Origin: Ruminococcus sp.
Lineage (GTDB): Bacteria > Bacillota > Clostridia > Oscillospirales > Ruminococcaceae
Reading direction: 5' to 3'
NCBI GenBank assembly: GCA_023667165.1
Contig: JAMPAO010000044.1
Coordinates: 1 to 20,051, forward strand
DNA length: 20,051 nucleotides
Made by a program: the position numbers and the translations under genes. Of this stretch, positions 6,290 through 14,403 are shown piece after piece. The notes beneath the pieces were generated by a model, which was not told the origin of the DNA, searched no databases, and saw only the letters and a program-made list of their open reading frames with translations. Each line of letters opens with the position of its first letter. Positions within the stretch are counted from its first letter, which is position 1.

Positions 6290-7123
6290 ATGAAGATATA
6301 TCTGGGAATAGACATGGGCGGATCCTCCGTTAAGATCGCCGCCGCCGGAGAGGATATGAACATCGTTTCAAAAACGTCGTATCCCTCGGACGGGGAAAGA
6401 GATACGCTGGAGAAAAATGTAAGAGCCTTGACAGACGGCATTCACGGGGCGGAGATCGCACAAATATCCGCGGCGGGCGCGGGCGCAGCGGTCATAGGCG
6501 GCAGTCTGCTGGGAATCCCGGTAAGGCATTTCACGGAGTTTGAGGCGTTCGGCAGGGGCGGTCAGCTTCTCAGCGGAAAAAGCAAGGCTCTTATTGTGAG
6601 CATGGGTACGGGTACCGCCTTTGTACGCGCGGACGGCGGCAAATACACTCATCTGGGAGGCAGCGGCGTAGGCGGCGGCACTCTTTCCGGTCTTACGGCG
6701 CTTACGGCGGGAAACTCGGACGACGAAACGGTCAACGCCATGATAGCAGAGGGCAGCGCGGCGGCGGTGGATCTTACGGTGGGCGACATATGCAAGGGCG
6801 GCTGCGCAGGTCTTTCTCCAAATGTGACCGCCGCCAACTTCGGCAAAAAGGGTCTTGTGCGCAGCGCCGTTACCGACTGCGACATTGCCGCGGGTATTGC
6901 GAACATGATATTTCAGACGGCGGGGGTAATGGCCGCCCTTTGCTGCAAGGGTACCGATCTTGACTGCGCTGTCTTTACGGGAGCTATGACGGGGATACCC
7001 GAGGGCGCGGAGATACTGCGCGGCGTTGCGGAGCTTCACGGCATAGAGTTTATTATCCCCGAAAACGGAGGGTTTTCCGGAGCTTTGGGGGCGGTCTTGC
7101 TGGGAAGGGAGAAAGGGGAATGA
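6290..7123 (+). CDS. coaW: Type II pantothenate kinase
   Basis: The 277-residue protein belongs to the ASKHA-fold type II pantothenate kinases, which phosphorylate pantothenate in the first step of coenzyme A synthesis. The N-terminal phosphate loop is GIDMGGSSVKI (6-16). The second phosphate/nucleotide region is MGTGTAF (105-111) followed by HLGGSGVGGGTLSG (121-134). LTVGDI (162-167) and the ANFGK segment (182-186) are also typical. The start is the ATG at 6290, preceded by AAAAAGGA at 6272-6279. An upstream in-frame ATG at 6236 lies inside the ThuA-like gene and would add residues before the phosphate loop. This type is typical of staphylococci and many Firmicutes and is usually less sensitive to CoA feedback. 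Confidence 0.93.
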   Translation: MKIYLGIDMGGSSVKIAAAGEDMNIVSKTSYPSDGERDTLEKNVRALTDGIHGAEIAQISAAGAGAAVIGGSLLGIPVRHFTEFEAFGRGGQLLSGKSKALIVSMGTGTAFVRADGGKYTHLGGSGVGGGTLSGLTALTAGNSDDETVNAMIAEGSAAAVDLTVGDICKGGCAGLSPNVTAANFGKKGLVRSAVTDCDIAAGIANMIFQTAGVMAALCCKGTDLDCAVFTGAMTGIPEGAEILRGVAELHGIEFIIPENGGFSGALGAVLLGREKGE

Positions 7124-7130
7124 AGGATCA

Positions 7131-8138
7131 ATGCCGTATGATTCAATAGAGCTGTTTGCAGGCGCGGGCGGTCTTGCGCTGGGAATAGAAAAAGCAGGGT
7201 TTAATACACTGGGACTTGTTGAGATAGATAAGGACGCGTCCGATACGCTGAAGCTGAACAGACCGGACTGGAACGTTATAAACGATGATATCGCCAATAT
7301 TTCCGTACGGGAGCTTTGCGGATATTTCGGCATTGAAAGAGGTGAACTCGATCTGCTTTCGGGAGGCGCGCCCTGCCAGAGCTTTTCCTATGCGGGAAAA
7401 CGGCTTGGACTTGAGGACGCACGGGGAACGCTTTTTTACCATTACGCCGTATTCCTTGAAAAGCTCCAGCCGAAAATATTCCTTTTTGAGAATGTCAGAG
7501 GTCTGCTTACTCACGATAAAGGCAGAACATACAAGACCATAACCGATATTTTTACCGGCACAGGTTACAAGATACAAAAGAAAATACTTAACGCCTGGGA
7601 TCACGGGGTCGCACAGAAAAGAGAACGCCTTATAACCGTAGGCATACGGAACGATCTTGCGGACAGGATAAAATTTGAGTTTCCCGAGCCGCATGAATAC
7701 AAGCCTGTTTTACGGGATATCCTTATCGGCTGTCCCAAAAGCGCGGGCGTTGAATATTCCGAGCAAAAGAAAAAAATTTTTGAAATGGTCCCTCCCGGGG
7801 GATATTGGCGGGATATCCCCGAAGAAGCCGCAAGATCCTATATGAAAAGCTGTTGGTACATGGAGGGCGGAAGAACAGGCATCCTGCGCAGGCTCAGTCT
7901 TGACGAGCCGTCCCTCGCCGTGCTTACATCACCGAGCCAAAAGCAGACGGACAGATGTCACCCCATCGAAACACGTCCGTTTACCGTAAGGGAAAATGCG
8001 CGCTGTCAGAGTTTTCCCGATGAATGGGTATTCTGCGGAAGCGTCGGCTCGCAGTATAAGCAGGTGGGCAATGCAGTTCCGGTAAATCTTGCATATGATA
8101 TCGCGCTTAAAATAAAAAAGGCACTGGAGGAAATGTGA
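7131..8138 (+). CDS. C5-cytosine DNA methyltransferase of a type II R-M system (likely GGNCC)
   Basis: The 335-residue protein carries the ordered C5-methyltransferase motifs: I, FAGAGG (9-14), for SAM; IV, PCQSFS (81-86), with catalytic C82; VI, ENV (120-122); VIII, QKRERL (162-167); IX around RPFTVRENARCQSFPD (282-297); and X, QVGNAVP (311-317). The region between VIII and IX is the target-recognition domain. Its partner endonuclease is of the Eco47II/Sau96I kind, so GGNCC is the likely target; that is inference from the pair. The start has AAGGA at 7123-7127, only 7 bases after the coaW stop, so no separate promoter fits in front. It should modify the chromosome to protect it from the downstream endonuclease. 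Confidence 0.93.
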   Translation: MPYDSIELFAGAGGLALGIEKAGFNTLGLVEIDKDASDTLKLNRPDWNVINDDIANISVRELCGYFGIERGELDLLSGGAPCQSFSYAGKRLGLEDARGTLFYHYAVFLEKLQPKIFLFENVRGLLTHDKGRTYKTITDIFTGTGYKIQKKILNAWDHGVAQKRERLITVGIRNDLADRIKFEFPEPHEYKPVLRDILIGCPKSAGVEYSEQKKKIFEMVPPGGYWRDIPEEAARSYMKSCWYMEGGRTGILRRLSLDEPSLAVLTSPSQKQTDRCHPIETRPFTVRENARCQSFPDEWVFCGSVGSQYKQVGNAVPVNLAYDIALKIKKALEEM

Positions 8139-8140
8139 TC

Positions 8141-8956
8141 ATGTGGGAACTTTCGTTTATTTCGGAGAATGACTTTAAGGCTCATATAAAAGCTACGATA
8201 GACAAATACGGCGAAAAGCTGGAATCCTTCGATCTGAAAAGATTTAACAAAAATATTATAGATCCGATAAAGCTGATCTTCGATAAGACGGTATACAGAT
8301 CGGATTGGGAAGAGATCGTAAGCAATGAAATATTTCGTCAGAGAGATAAGTCAAACAACAATGACATAGGCTACTTCCATCAGCGTATTTTTCAGTACAT
8401 AGACAAATGCCGCGTTCCGGACAACGGACAGGAGGGCGGGTGGGACGTGATATTTGAAGACCCCTGCGGAATATCTCTGCCGGACGCCGGTACTGTGCAT
8501 AGGATATATGTTGAGATGAAAAACAAGCATAATACAATGAACTCTGCATCGGCAGGCAAAACATTTATCAAAATGCAGGATCAGATCCTTCGCGACGACG
8601 ACTGTGCCTGCTTTTTGGTCGAAGCCATTGCCCAGCGTTCGCAGAATATCAAATGGGAAACTACGGTGGATAAAAGAAGGGTAGGTCATAAGCTGATACG
8701 CCGCGTGAGCATGGATAGGTTTTATGCTCTTGTAACCGGTCAGGACGACGCATTTTACCGTATGTGCATGGCGCTTCCGCAGGTAATAGAAAGCGCCGTT
8801 AAGGAGCTTCCCGATTCGACCGTACCTCATGATACCGTGATCGGTGAACTGTACTCAATAGCCGGCAAGCAGAACAAACAAACTCATGACCTGTCTATGG
8901 CTGCCGCAGTATATTTACTCGGATTCGGAAACTACATCGGATTTGACAATTTATAA
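8141..8956 (+). CDS. Type II restriction endonuclease, Eco47II/Sau96I family (likely GGNCC)
   Basis: The 271-residue protein resembles Eco47II-type endonucleases. Recognisable segments are FNKNIIDPIKLIFD (35-48), EIFRQRDKSN (63-72), GYFHQRIFQYI (77-87) and YVEMKNKHNTMNS (123-135). A PD-(D/E)xK-like active site is visible as D102, E125 and K127 (E-M-K). Members of this family cut GGNCC. I prefer ATG 8141, ten bases after GGAGG at 8126-8130; a GTG at 8135 in the same frame is possible but only four bases from the site. It follows the methyltransferase with almost no gap, so expression is coupled. GGNCC occurs in this window (for example at 36-40, 579-583 and 2631-2635), so an active enzyme would require an active methyltransferase. 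Confidence 0.87.
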   Translation: MWELSFISENDFKAHIKATIDKYGEKLESFDLKRFNKNIIDPIKLIFDKTVYRSDWEEIVSNEIFRQRDKSNNNDIGYFHQRIFQYIDKCRVPDNGQEGGWDVIFEDPCGISLPDAGTVHRIYVEMKNKHNTMNSASAGKTFIKMQDQILRDDDCACFLVEAIAQRSQNIKWETTVDKRRVGHKLIRRVSMDRFYALVTGQDDAFYRMCMALPQVIESAVKELPDSTVPHDTVIGELYSIAGKQNKQTHDLSMAAAVYLLGFGNYIGFDNL

Positions 8957-8974
8957 AATATTTCCATTTAATTT

Positions 8975-9011
8975 ATATCATATTGTTGATATCATCTCAA
9001 TAATATGATAT
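8975..9011. repeat. A/T-rich inverted repeat between the R-M genes and comEC
   Basis: Bases 8975-8989 pair with 8997-9011 over 15 positions, with one G-T/G-U pair and a 7-base loop. A GATATCAT motif occurs in the loop and again at the right edge. There is no T-run after it, so it is not a standard terminator. It could stabilise the end of the endonuclease mRNA, weakly stop transcription or bind a regulator before comEC. I did not find a good promoter for comEC in 8957-9063. Confidence 0.6.
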
Positions 9012-9063
9012 CATAAGGTATATTGTCGAATTATGTCGAAAAAATATCCGGAGATGATGACAG

Positions 9064-11187
9064 ATGACCCGCAAGGCAGCTTATATCGGCTTTTCATATC
9101 TGACAGGTCTTCTGCTTGCGTCTTTTCTGGCGTTATGGCTGTCCTTTGCTGCGGGCAGCTTATTTTTATGCTTAGGGGTATCCGTTCCCCTCATTCTCCG
9201 TCCGGACAGGAAAAGCGTGCTGCACCGCCTTTCGGTGTGCTTTGCGGCCTGCGCGGCGGGACTTCTGATATACAGCGGATATGACTTTTTCATCTGCGAA
9301 AAAATAACCGGCGACAGCGGCAAGCTCCTTTCGGCGGACGCGGTCATATGCCGCGCGGACATTTATTCGGAAAGCAGCGCGTTTTACATAGCCGAATGCG
9401 AGCTGCCCTGCAAAATAAAGGGCAGGGTCGGTTTTTTTTCGGACAACGCGGAGCTTGTAAGGGGCGACTCCGTAACTTTGAGCGGCACGCTCCGAACGCC
9501 CGACAGCTCCGGCTTTTTCGACGGCAAAAGCTATTACCGGTCGGAAAACGTTTTCCTGACCTTAAACGATCCCGTAATTTCGGATATCCGCGTTAAGAAA
9601 AACAATATTTTCGCCCTGCTGCGGAAATTCAGAGAAAATACAGCGGCAAGGATACGTAGCCTCGTTCCCTCGGACGAGGGCGAGCTTATGATAGGAATGC
9701 TATTCGGCAGCGGATACTGGAATATGAGCGAAAGCGTCGAAAACCTTATGTACAACTCGGGAACGGGGCATATTGCCGCCGTTTCGGGAATGCATATGTC
9801 CATAGCGGCGGGGATCGTTTCCGCCGCGGCTTATTTTGCTCCGAAAAAGCTGAGATTCCTGCTCATATGCGTTTGCTGCACGCTGTTCGCTCTTACTGCG
9901 GATATGACCGCTTCGGTAATGCGCAGCCTTATTATGATAATCATGGTATACGGTGCGGAGCTGTTCGGGCGGAAAAGCGATCCCCTTTCCTCTTTGGGTC
10001 TTGCGGTGATCGCGCTGACGGTATTTTCCCCATTTACGGCAAGAAGCGCCTCGTTTATGCTGTCGGTCAGCGGCGTTCTTGGGACGGCGGTGCTGGCGCC
10101 CTATATAACCGAAAGACTTGAGGCTGCGGGCGGGAAAAGCTCCGGCTCGGAGCGCGGGCGGAGGCTGAATCCCGCAGCGGCGGCTTTCATCGCGCCGGTA
10201 TGCGCCTGCGCGGCGGTATTTCCCGCCTCGGCTCTCTTTTTTGACCGTATATCGGTGATATCTCCCATAACAAACCTTATAATCTCACCGCTATGTTCAG
10301 CCGCGGCAGGCACTGCAATGCTTGGAGCGGTTTTTTCATTGCTCCCGCCGTGCGCCTTATGCGGCGGATTTTTCGCCGTTTCGGGCGCTGTATGCAGGGT
10401 CATCCTTGCCGCCGTATGCTTTTTCGGGAAGCTGTCCTTTGCTTCCATACCTGCGGGACTGGACATTATACCTCCGCTGACTGCGGTCGTGCTGCTGGCC
10501 TCCGCTGCGGGAGGACTTGCGGGCGGCGACGGCTTTTACGCGGCTTTCGTATGTATATTTTCCGTATTTGTTTCGGTATGCGCCGCAGCGTTTTATTCGT
10601 CGGTTTCCGTAAGCTGTCCGGAGGCGGCGGTGCTTACGGAGGGCAAGGGGTGCGTAATCGTATTATCCGACGGTTCTTCTTCCCAGATATACGATATGTG
10701 CGGCTCGAAAAGAGGCGCGAGGGCGGCTTACAGCTATATCGCGCGGACGGGGAAAAAAGCTCCCGCCTTTATCCTCGCGGCTGCGCGTCCGGAGCTTACG
10801 GCGCAGATATACGGCGAGATCTTTCCCGATACTCCGATTATTTGCGCGGATGAAAAAATCGGCTTGACATACAGTCCGGAAAATAATATAATTAAATTCG
10901 GGGATACCTGCGTTTATTACGGCAAGGATCATTTTACGGCGGAAAAGGCGGGGGCGCGGATCATATGCGTAAACGGGAGCTGCTCCCCGCCGGATGAGAA
11001 ATACAGTCTGTGCGTTTACAACTGCACGTCCGCCGTCAGCGTTGACGCCGAGGCGTACATATGCGCCCGCGACGGCTTTTCGGGAAGCATTCCCGCAGGA
11101 GCGTATTACGGCGGCGTAGGCTGCGGAGAATTTATTATAAGCGGCGGCGGCGTTTCGCCCAAGGAGGAGGTCGCATGGCTTCGGTAA
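9064..11187 (+). CDS. comEC: ComEC/Rec2-family DNA uptake channel with degenerate C-terminal domain
   Basis: The 707-residue membrane protein has the ComEC plan: N-terminal transmembrane helices (about 7-70), an extracellular DUF4131/OB-like segment (about 75-175), then the competence domain with many helices. The hallmark GTGHIAAVSGMHMSI lies at about 235-250. ComEC forms the channel that carries single-stranded DNA across the membrane during transformation. The last 180 residues occupy the place of the metallo-beta-lactamase nuclease domain but lack the HxHxDH motif: the matching stretch reads FILAAARPELTAQIY. This domain is therefore probably not an active nuclease. GGAG at 9050-9053 precedes the ATG by 10 bases. 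Its end overlaps holA by 13 bases, an order common in Firmicutes. Confidence 0.92.
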   Translation: MTRKAAYIGFSYLTGLLLASFLALWLSFAAGSLFLCLGVSVPLILRPDRKSVLHRLSVCFAACAAGLLIYSGYDFFICEKITGDSGKLLSADAVICRADIYSESSAFYIAECELPCKIKGRVGFFSDNAELVRGDSVTLSGTLRTPDSSGFFDGKSYYRSENVFLTLNDPVISDIRVKKNNIFALLRKFRENTAARIRSLVPSDEGELMIGMLFGSGYWNMSESVENLMYNSGTGHIAAVSGMHMSIAAGIVSAAAYFAPKKLRFLLICVCCTLFALTADMTASVMRSLIMIIMVYGAELFGRKSDPLSSLGLAVIALTVFSPFTARSASFMLSVSGVLGTAVLAPYITERLEAAGGKSSGSERGRRLNPAAAAFIAPVCACAAVFPASALFFDRISVISPITNLIISPLCSAAAGTAMLGAVFSLLPPCALCGGFFAVSGAVCRVILAAVCFFGKLSFASIPAGLDIIPPLTAVVLLASAAGGLAGGDGFYAAFVCIFSVFVSVCAAAFYSSVSVSCPEAAVLTEGKGCVIVLSDGSSSQIYDMCGSKRGARAAYSYIARTGKKAPAFILAAARPELTAQIYGEIFPDTPIICADEKIGLTYSPENNIIKFGDTCVYYGKDHFTAEKAGARIICVNGSCSPPDEKYSLCVYNCTSAVSVDAEAYICARDGFSGSIPAGAYYGGVGCGEFIISGGGVSPKEEVAWLR

Positions 11188-12263
11188 ACGAAAAGGAGCT
11201 TTCAAGAATAATCAAGTCAAAGCAGGCGCGGGGGGCGTATTATCTGTACGGCACCGACCTTTACGCCGTGGCAGAGTACAAAAGGGCTCTTGTAAAAAGC
11301 GTTCTGGACGGAGCGGATAAGACCTACAATCTCCATGAATATCAGGGCAGGGACATCGACATACGGGCTGTCGCGGAAAGCTGCGAGGGATATCCCGTAT
11401 TTGCCGAGAAACTTTGCGTTACCGTATGCGACCTCGACATGGAGGAGGAAACAAAGTCCCGCCCGGGTCACAAAAGGCTGGATGACGCGGCGGTAAAGAC
11501 GCTTACGGAAACGGTATCGAATCTGCCCGAAACCACGGCGCTTATTTTTTACACCGCCGACGCGGATATATACGGCGGGAAAAAATATCCCACCGCAAAA
11601 AACAAAAAGCTCATTGACCTGGTGGCGAAAAACGGCACGGTCTGCGAGATAAACGTCAGATCCAGACAGGAGAACGTGAAAAGCATAATATCCAAAGCCG
11701 AAAAGCTCGGCTGCGGCATTACTCCGGAGGCTGCGGGAATGATATTCGACCGATGCTGCGGAAATATGAACATGATAATGTGCGAGCTGGACAAGCTGTC
11801 GTCTTACGTAAACGGCGGCGTTATCGGCGAGGAAGCCGCCGGCATACTCACTCCCGATTACAGCGGCGCCAAAAGCTACAGCCTTGCGGACGCGGCGGCG
11901 GCGGGGAACGTCAGCCGTACAATGCAGCTTTATCACGAGCTGATAAACGATCCCGAAAACACGCCCGTTTATCTGCTGTACGTTCTCACGGGAAGCATGA
12001 ACGACCTTTACAGGGCGCGGCTGGCTCTGGATCACAACAGATCGGCGGCGGAAACGGCAAAGGATTTCGGATATGCGAAAAATCTGGAATTCCGCGTCAG
12101 GAACGCGTTTTCCTCGGCAAGGAAAACGTCTGCGGCTCATCTGCGGGAATGTCTTAGGATACTGGCTCGGGCGGACATCGACATGAAATCGGGCAGGGGC
12201 GCGCCGGAGCTTATTCTTGAAAGGGCGATAGTAAGTATGCTTGCGGGGAGAAAGGAACTATGA
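11175..12263 (+). CDS. holA: DNA polymerase III delta subunit
   Basis: The 362-residue protein follows the HolA plan. The N-terminal YYLYGTDLYAVAEYKRAL resembles the family opening YLLYGEE, and the middle has ALIFYTADAD. The C-terminal collar domain contains YLLYVLTGSMNDLYRARLAL, and ADIDMKSGRGAPELILERAI matches the family's ending ADxxxKxG...LExLI. HolA is the wrench subunit of the clamp loader, which opens the beta sliding clamp during replication. It has no Walker motif of its own, as expected. The ATG is preceded by AAGGAGG at 11161-11167. It overlaps comEC by 13 bases and the Toprim gene by 4 (ATGA), indicating one transcript. Confidence 0.92.
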   Translation: MASVNEKELSRIIKSKQARGAYYLYGTDLYAVAEYKRALVKSVLDGADKTYNLHEYQGRDIDIRAVAESCEGYPVFAEKLCVTVCDLDMEEETKSRPGHKRLDDAAVKTLTETVSNLPETTALIFYTADADIYGGKKYPTAKNKKLIDLVAKNGTVCEINVRSRQENVKSIISKAEKLGCGITPEAAGMIFDRCCGNMNMIMCELDKLSSYVNGGVIGEEAAGILTPDYSGAKSYSLADAAAAGNVSRTMQLYHELINDPENTPVYLLYVLTGSMNDLYRARLALDHNRSAAETAKDFGYAKNLEFRVRNAFSSARKTSAAHLRECLRILARADIDMKSGRGAPELILERAIVSMLAGRKEL

Positions 12264-12856
12264 TCCGAACGGACATGGCGGTGATAGTGGAGGGCAAATA
12301 CGACAAGATAAAGCTCTCCTCGGTGGTACAGGGGGTCATCCTCTGCACCGACGGCTTCCGCATTTTCAAGGACAGGGAAAAAATGCGGATAATCCGTCAC
12401 TACGCCCGAAAAACGGGCATAATAATCCTTACGGACAGCGACAGCGCAGGCTTTAAGATACGCAGATATCTTAAAGGCTCCGTTCCCGAGGGAAATATAG
12501 TAAACGTGTATATCCCCGATATTTTCGGCAAGGAAAGGCGCAAAGCCGCTCCCTCAAAGGAGGGCAAGCTGGGCGTTGAGGGAATGGACGAAAAAACTCT
12601 TGCGGAGGCGTTCCGCCGCGCGGGGATAACCGGAACGGAAACAAGGGCGGAAAAGGACGGCGGGAGGATAAACAAAATGCTCCTTTACGAGCTGGGTTAT
12701 TCGGGGAGAGAAAATTCCTCCGAGCGCAGAAAAAAGCTCCTTTGTCATCTGGGACTGCCCGCTCTTATGACGTCCGGCGCCATGGCGGATATCCTTGACA
12801 CCATGCTTTCCGAAAAAGAACTGAGAGAGATAACCGAAAATCTGTTTGCCGTATGA
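12260..12856 (+). CDS. Toprim-domain protein related to RNase M5 (DUF4093-type)
   Basis: The 198-residue protein opens with a Toprim domain: VIVEGKYDKIKL (8-19) supplies the catalytic Glu (E11), and IIILTDSDSAG (54-64) supplies the DxD pair (D59, D61). LGVEGM (104-109) then begins a second part, to about 196, resembling the DUF4093 C-terminal region of RNase M5-like proteins. RNase M5 (RnmV) matures the ends of 5S rRNA in Bacillus together with ribosomal protein L18. The match is good in layout, but the protein lacks the standard TNGSAL-like segment, having CTDGFRIFKD instead. I therefore call it RNase M5-like rather than rnmV. It overlaps holA by 4 bases. Position next to holA and lack of a nuclease partner support a housekeeping role. 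Confidence 0.82.
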   Translation: MIRTDMAVIVEGKYDKIKLSSVVQGVILCTDGFRIFKDREKMRIIRHYARKTGIIILTDSDSAGFKIRRYLKGSVPEGNIVNVYIPDIFGKERRKAAPSKEGKLGVEGMDEKTLAEAFRRAGITGTETRAEKDGGRINKMLLYELGYSGRENSSERRKKLLCHLGLPALMTSGAMADILDTMLSEKELREITENLFAV

Positions 12857-12884
12857 CGGCATACCGTTTTCCCGCAATTTTTAC

Positions 12885-12899
12885 GCTCCGCGCCGGAGC
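12885..12899 (+). terminator. Possible weak hairpin between the Toprim and MBOAT genes
   Basis: GCTCCG (12885-12890) pairs with CGGAGC (12894-12899) around a 3-base loop. No T-run follows, so it is more likely an RNA structure in the leader of the MBOAT gene than a true terminator. Confidence 0.25.
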
Positions 12900-12925
12900 A
12901 GCTTTATCAATGGGAGGTACGTTCA

Positions 12926-14386
12926 TTGGTTTTTTCCCAACTGACGTTTTTATATTACTTTCTCCCCGCAGTCATGCTTGTGTATTTCTTTTCGGGAGAT
13001 AAGCTGAGAAATCTGCTTATTTTTATCACAGGCTTGCTTTTTTATGCGTGGGGAGAGCCGTTTTACGTTGTTCTTATGCTGATATCCACGGCTATCGACT
13101 ACACCGCCGGACGGCTTATGGCAAAATACGACGGCGAACCGAAAAAAAGAAAAATTTGTCTTATCGTTTCGGTGTGCATGAACGTGGGTATGCTGGCGGT
13201 CTTCAAGTACAGCGACTTTTTCTTTGACACCGTAAACGCTCTTACGGGGGCGAATATAACAAATCCCGTAATACTTGCAAACAGGGCGCTCAACAGGCTC
13301 GCGCCTTTCGGACTGAGCGAAAAAAGCGTCGCTCTTCCCATAGGCATATCCTTTTACACATTTCAGTCAATGTCGTATACCATCGACCTTTATATGAGAA
13401 AGATACCGGTGCAGAAGAGCTTTCTCAATTTCGCCTCATACGTGTCCCTTTTCCCCCAGATAGTGGCGGGACCCATCGTGCGGTACGAACAGGTGGCGGG
13501 GGAGCTTGAGTCCAGGACGGTGAACACCGCCAAAATAAGCGCGGGGATAGGTTATTTTGTGAAAGGACTTGCCAAAAAGGTGCTGCTTGCCAACAACATA
13601 GGTATGCTGTGGGCGCAGATAAAGGCTATGGATCACTCCCAAATATCGGCGGCGACGGCATGGCTGGGGATAATCGCATTTTCGTTTCAGATATATTTCG
13701 ATTTTTCCGGATATTCGGATATGGCAATGGGACTGGGAAAAATGCTGGGGTTTGAATTTCCCGTGAACTTCGATCACCCTTACGTTTCAAAGAGCATAAG
13801 CGAGTTCTGGCGAAGATGGCACATTACCCTGGGAAGCTGGTTCAAGTCCTACGTATATTTCCCGATGGGAGGCAGCAGGAAGGGCAGGCTCAGGACCTTT
13901 GCAAATCTTATGATGGTATGGGCGCTTACGGGCCTGTGGCACGGCGCAAGCTGGAATTTCGTGCTGTGGGGCGTTTATTTCGGCGTTCTGATAATCGTTG
14001 AAAAAGCCGGCTGGGGGAAGATACTTGAAAAGCTGCCTGCGGCGGTAAGTATGCTTTACACCTATGCCGCTGTGCTTTTAGGCTGGGTGCTTTTCGACAC
14101 GGACACGCCGGCGGACGCCGTAAGCTACATCGGCGCGATGTTCGGCGCGGGCGGCGCGGCTGTTGACAGCTTCGCCAAATATTCTCTCGTTTCATACTGC
14201 ATACCCCTTGTGATATGCGTGCTTATATCCGGCGGGATCGGGGATAAGCTGATAGGGAGCGTCAGGGCGAAAAACAGGCGCTTTGCGGCGATCTCCGGCA
14301 TATTCCTTAAGACAGGCGGACTTCTGCTTTGCACGGCGTATCTTATCGACGCCGCGTACAATCCGTTTTTGTATTTCAGATTTTAA
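12926..14386 (+). CDS. MBOAT family O-acyltransferase (AlgI/DltB-like)
   Basis: This 486-residue polytopic membrane protein belongs to the membrane-bound O-acyltransferases, which move acetyl groups across the membrane for surface polymers. Its opening MVFSQLTFLYYFLP matches the family start, which supports TTG at 12926; GGGAGG at 12912-12917 is 8 bases upstream. Key segments are QIVAGPIVRYEQ (178-189), FSFQIYFDFSGYSDMAMGLG (252-271), FWRRWHITLGSW (294-305, H299) and ALTGLWHGASWNFVLWG (333-349), with the proposed catalytic histidine H339. The next gene, 17 bases on, encodes a DHHW/AlgX-like partner, which normally completes the transfer outside the cell. The substrate could be a capsule, teichoic acid or peptidoglycan-linked glycan; the sequence does not tell. 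Confidence 0.95.
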   Translation: MVFSQLTFLYYFLPAVMLVYFFSGDKLRNLLIFITGLLFYAWGEPFYVVLMLISTAIDYTAGRLMAKYDGEPKKRKICLIVSVCMNVGMLAVFKYSDFFFDTVNALTGANITNPVILANRALNRLAPFGLSEKSVALPIGISFYTFQSMSYTIDLYMRKIPVQKSFLNFASYVSLFPQIVAGPIVRYEQVAGELESRTVNTAKISAGIGYFVKGLAKKVLLANNIGMLWAQIKAMDHSQISAATAWLGIIAFSFQIYFDFSGYSDMAMGLGKMLGFEFPVNFDHPYVSKSISEFWRRWHITLGSWFKSYVYFPMGGSRKGRLRTFANLMMVWALTGLWHGASWNFVLWGVYFGVLIIVEKAGWGKILEKLPAAVSMLYTYAAVLLGWVLFDTDTPADAVSYIGAMFGAGGAAVDSFAKYSLVSYCIPLVICVLISGGIGDKLIGSVRAKNRRFAAISGIFLKTGGLLLCTAYLIDAAYNPFLYFRF

Positions 14387-14403
14387 GAGCGAGGTAGACC
14401 GAT

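Noticed and set aside
5398..6441. 347-aa reverse open frame opposite the 77-aa, ThuA-like and coaW genes
   Set aside because: Three well-supported forward genes with ribosome sites and family motifs explain the same DNA; the reverse protein shows no motif.
9033..9284. 83-aa forward open frame overlapping the start of comEC
   Set aside because: It has no ribosome site of its own, and the comEC frame has clear membrane helices and domain motifs from residue 1.
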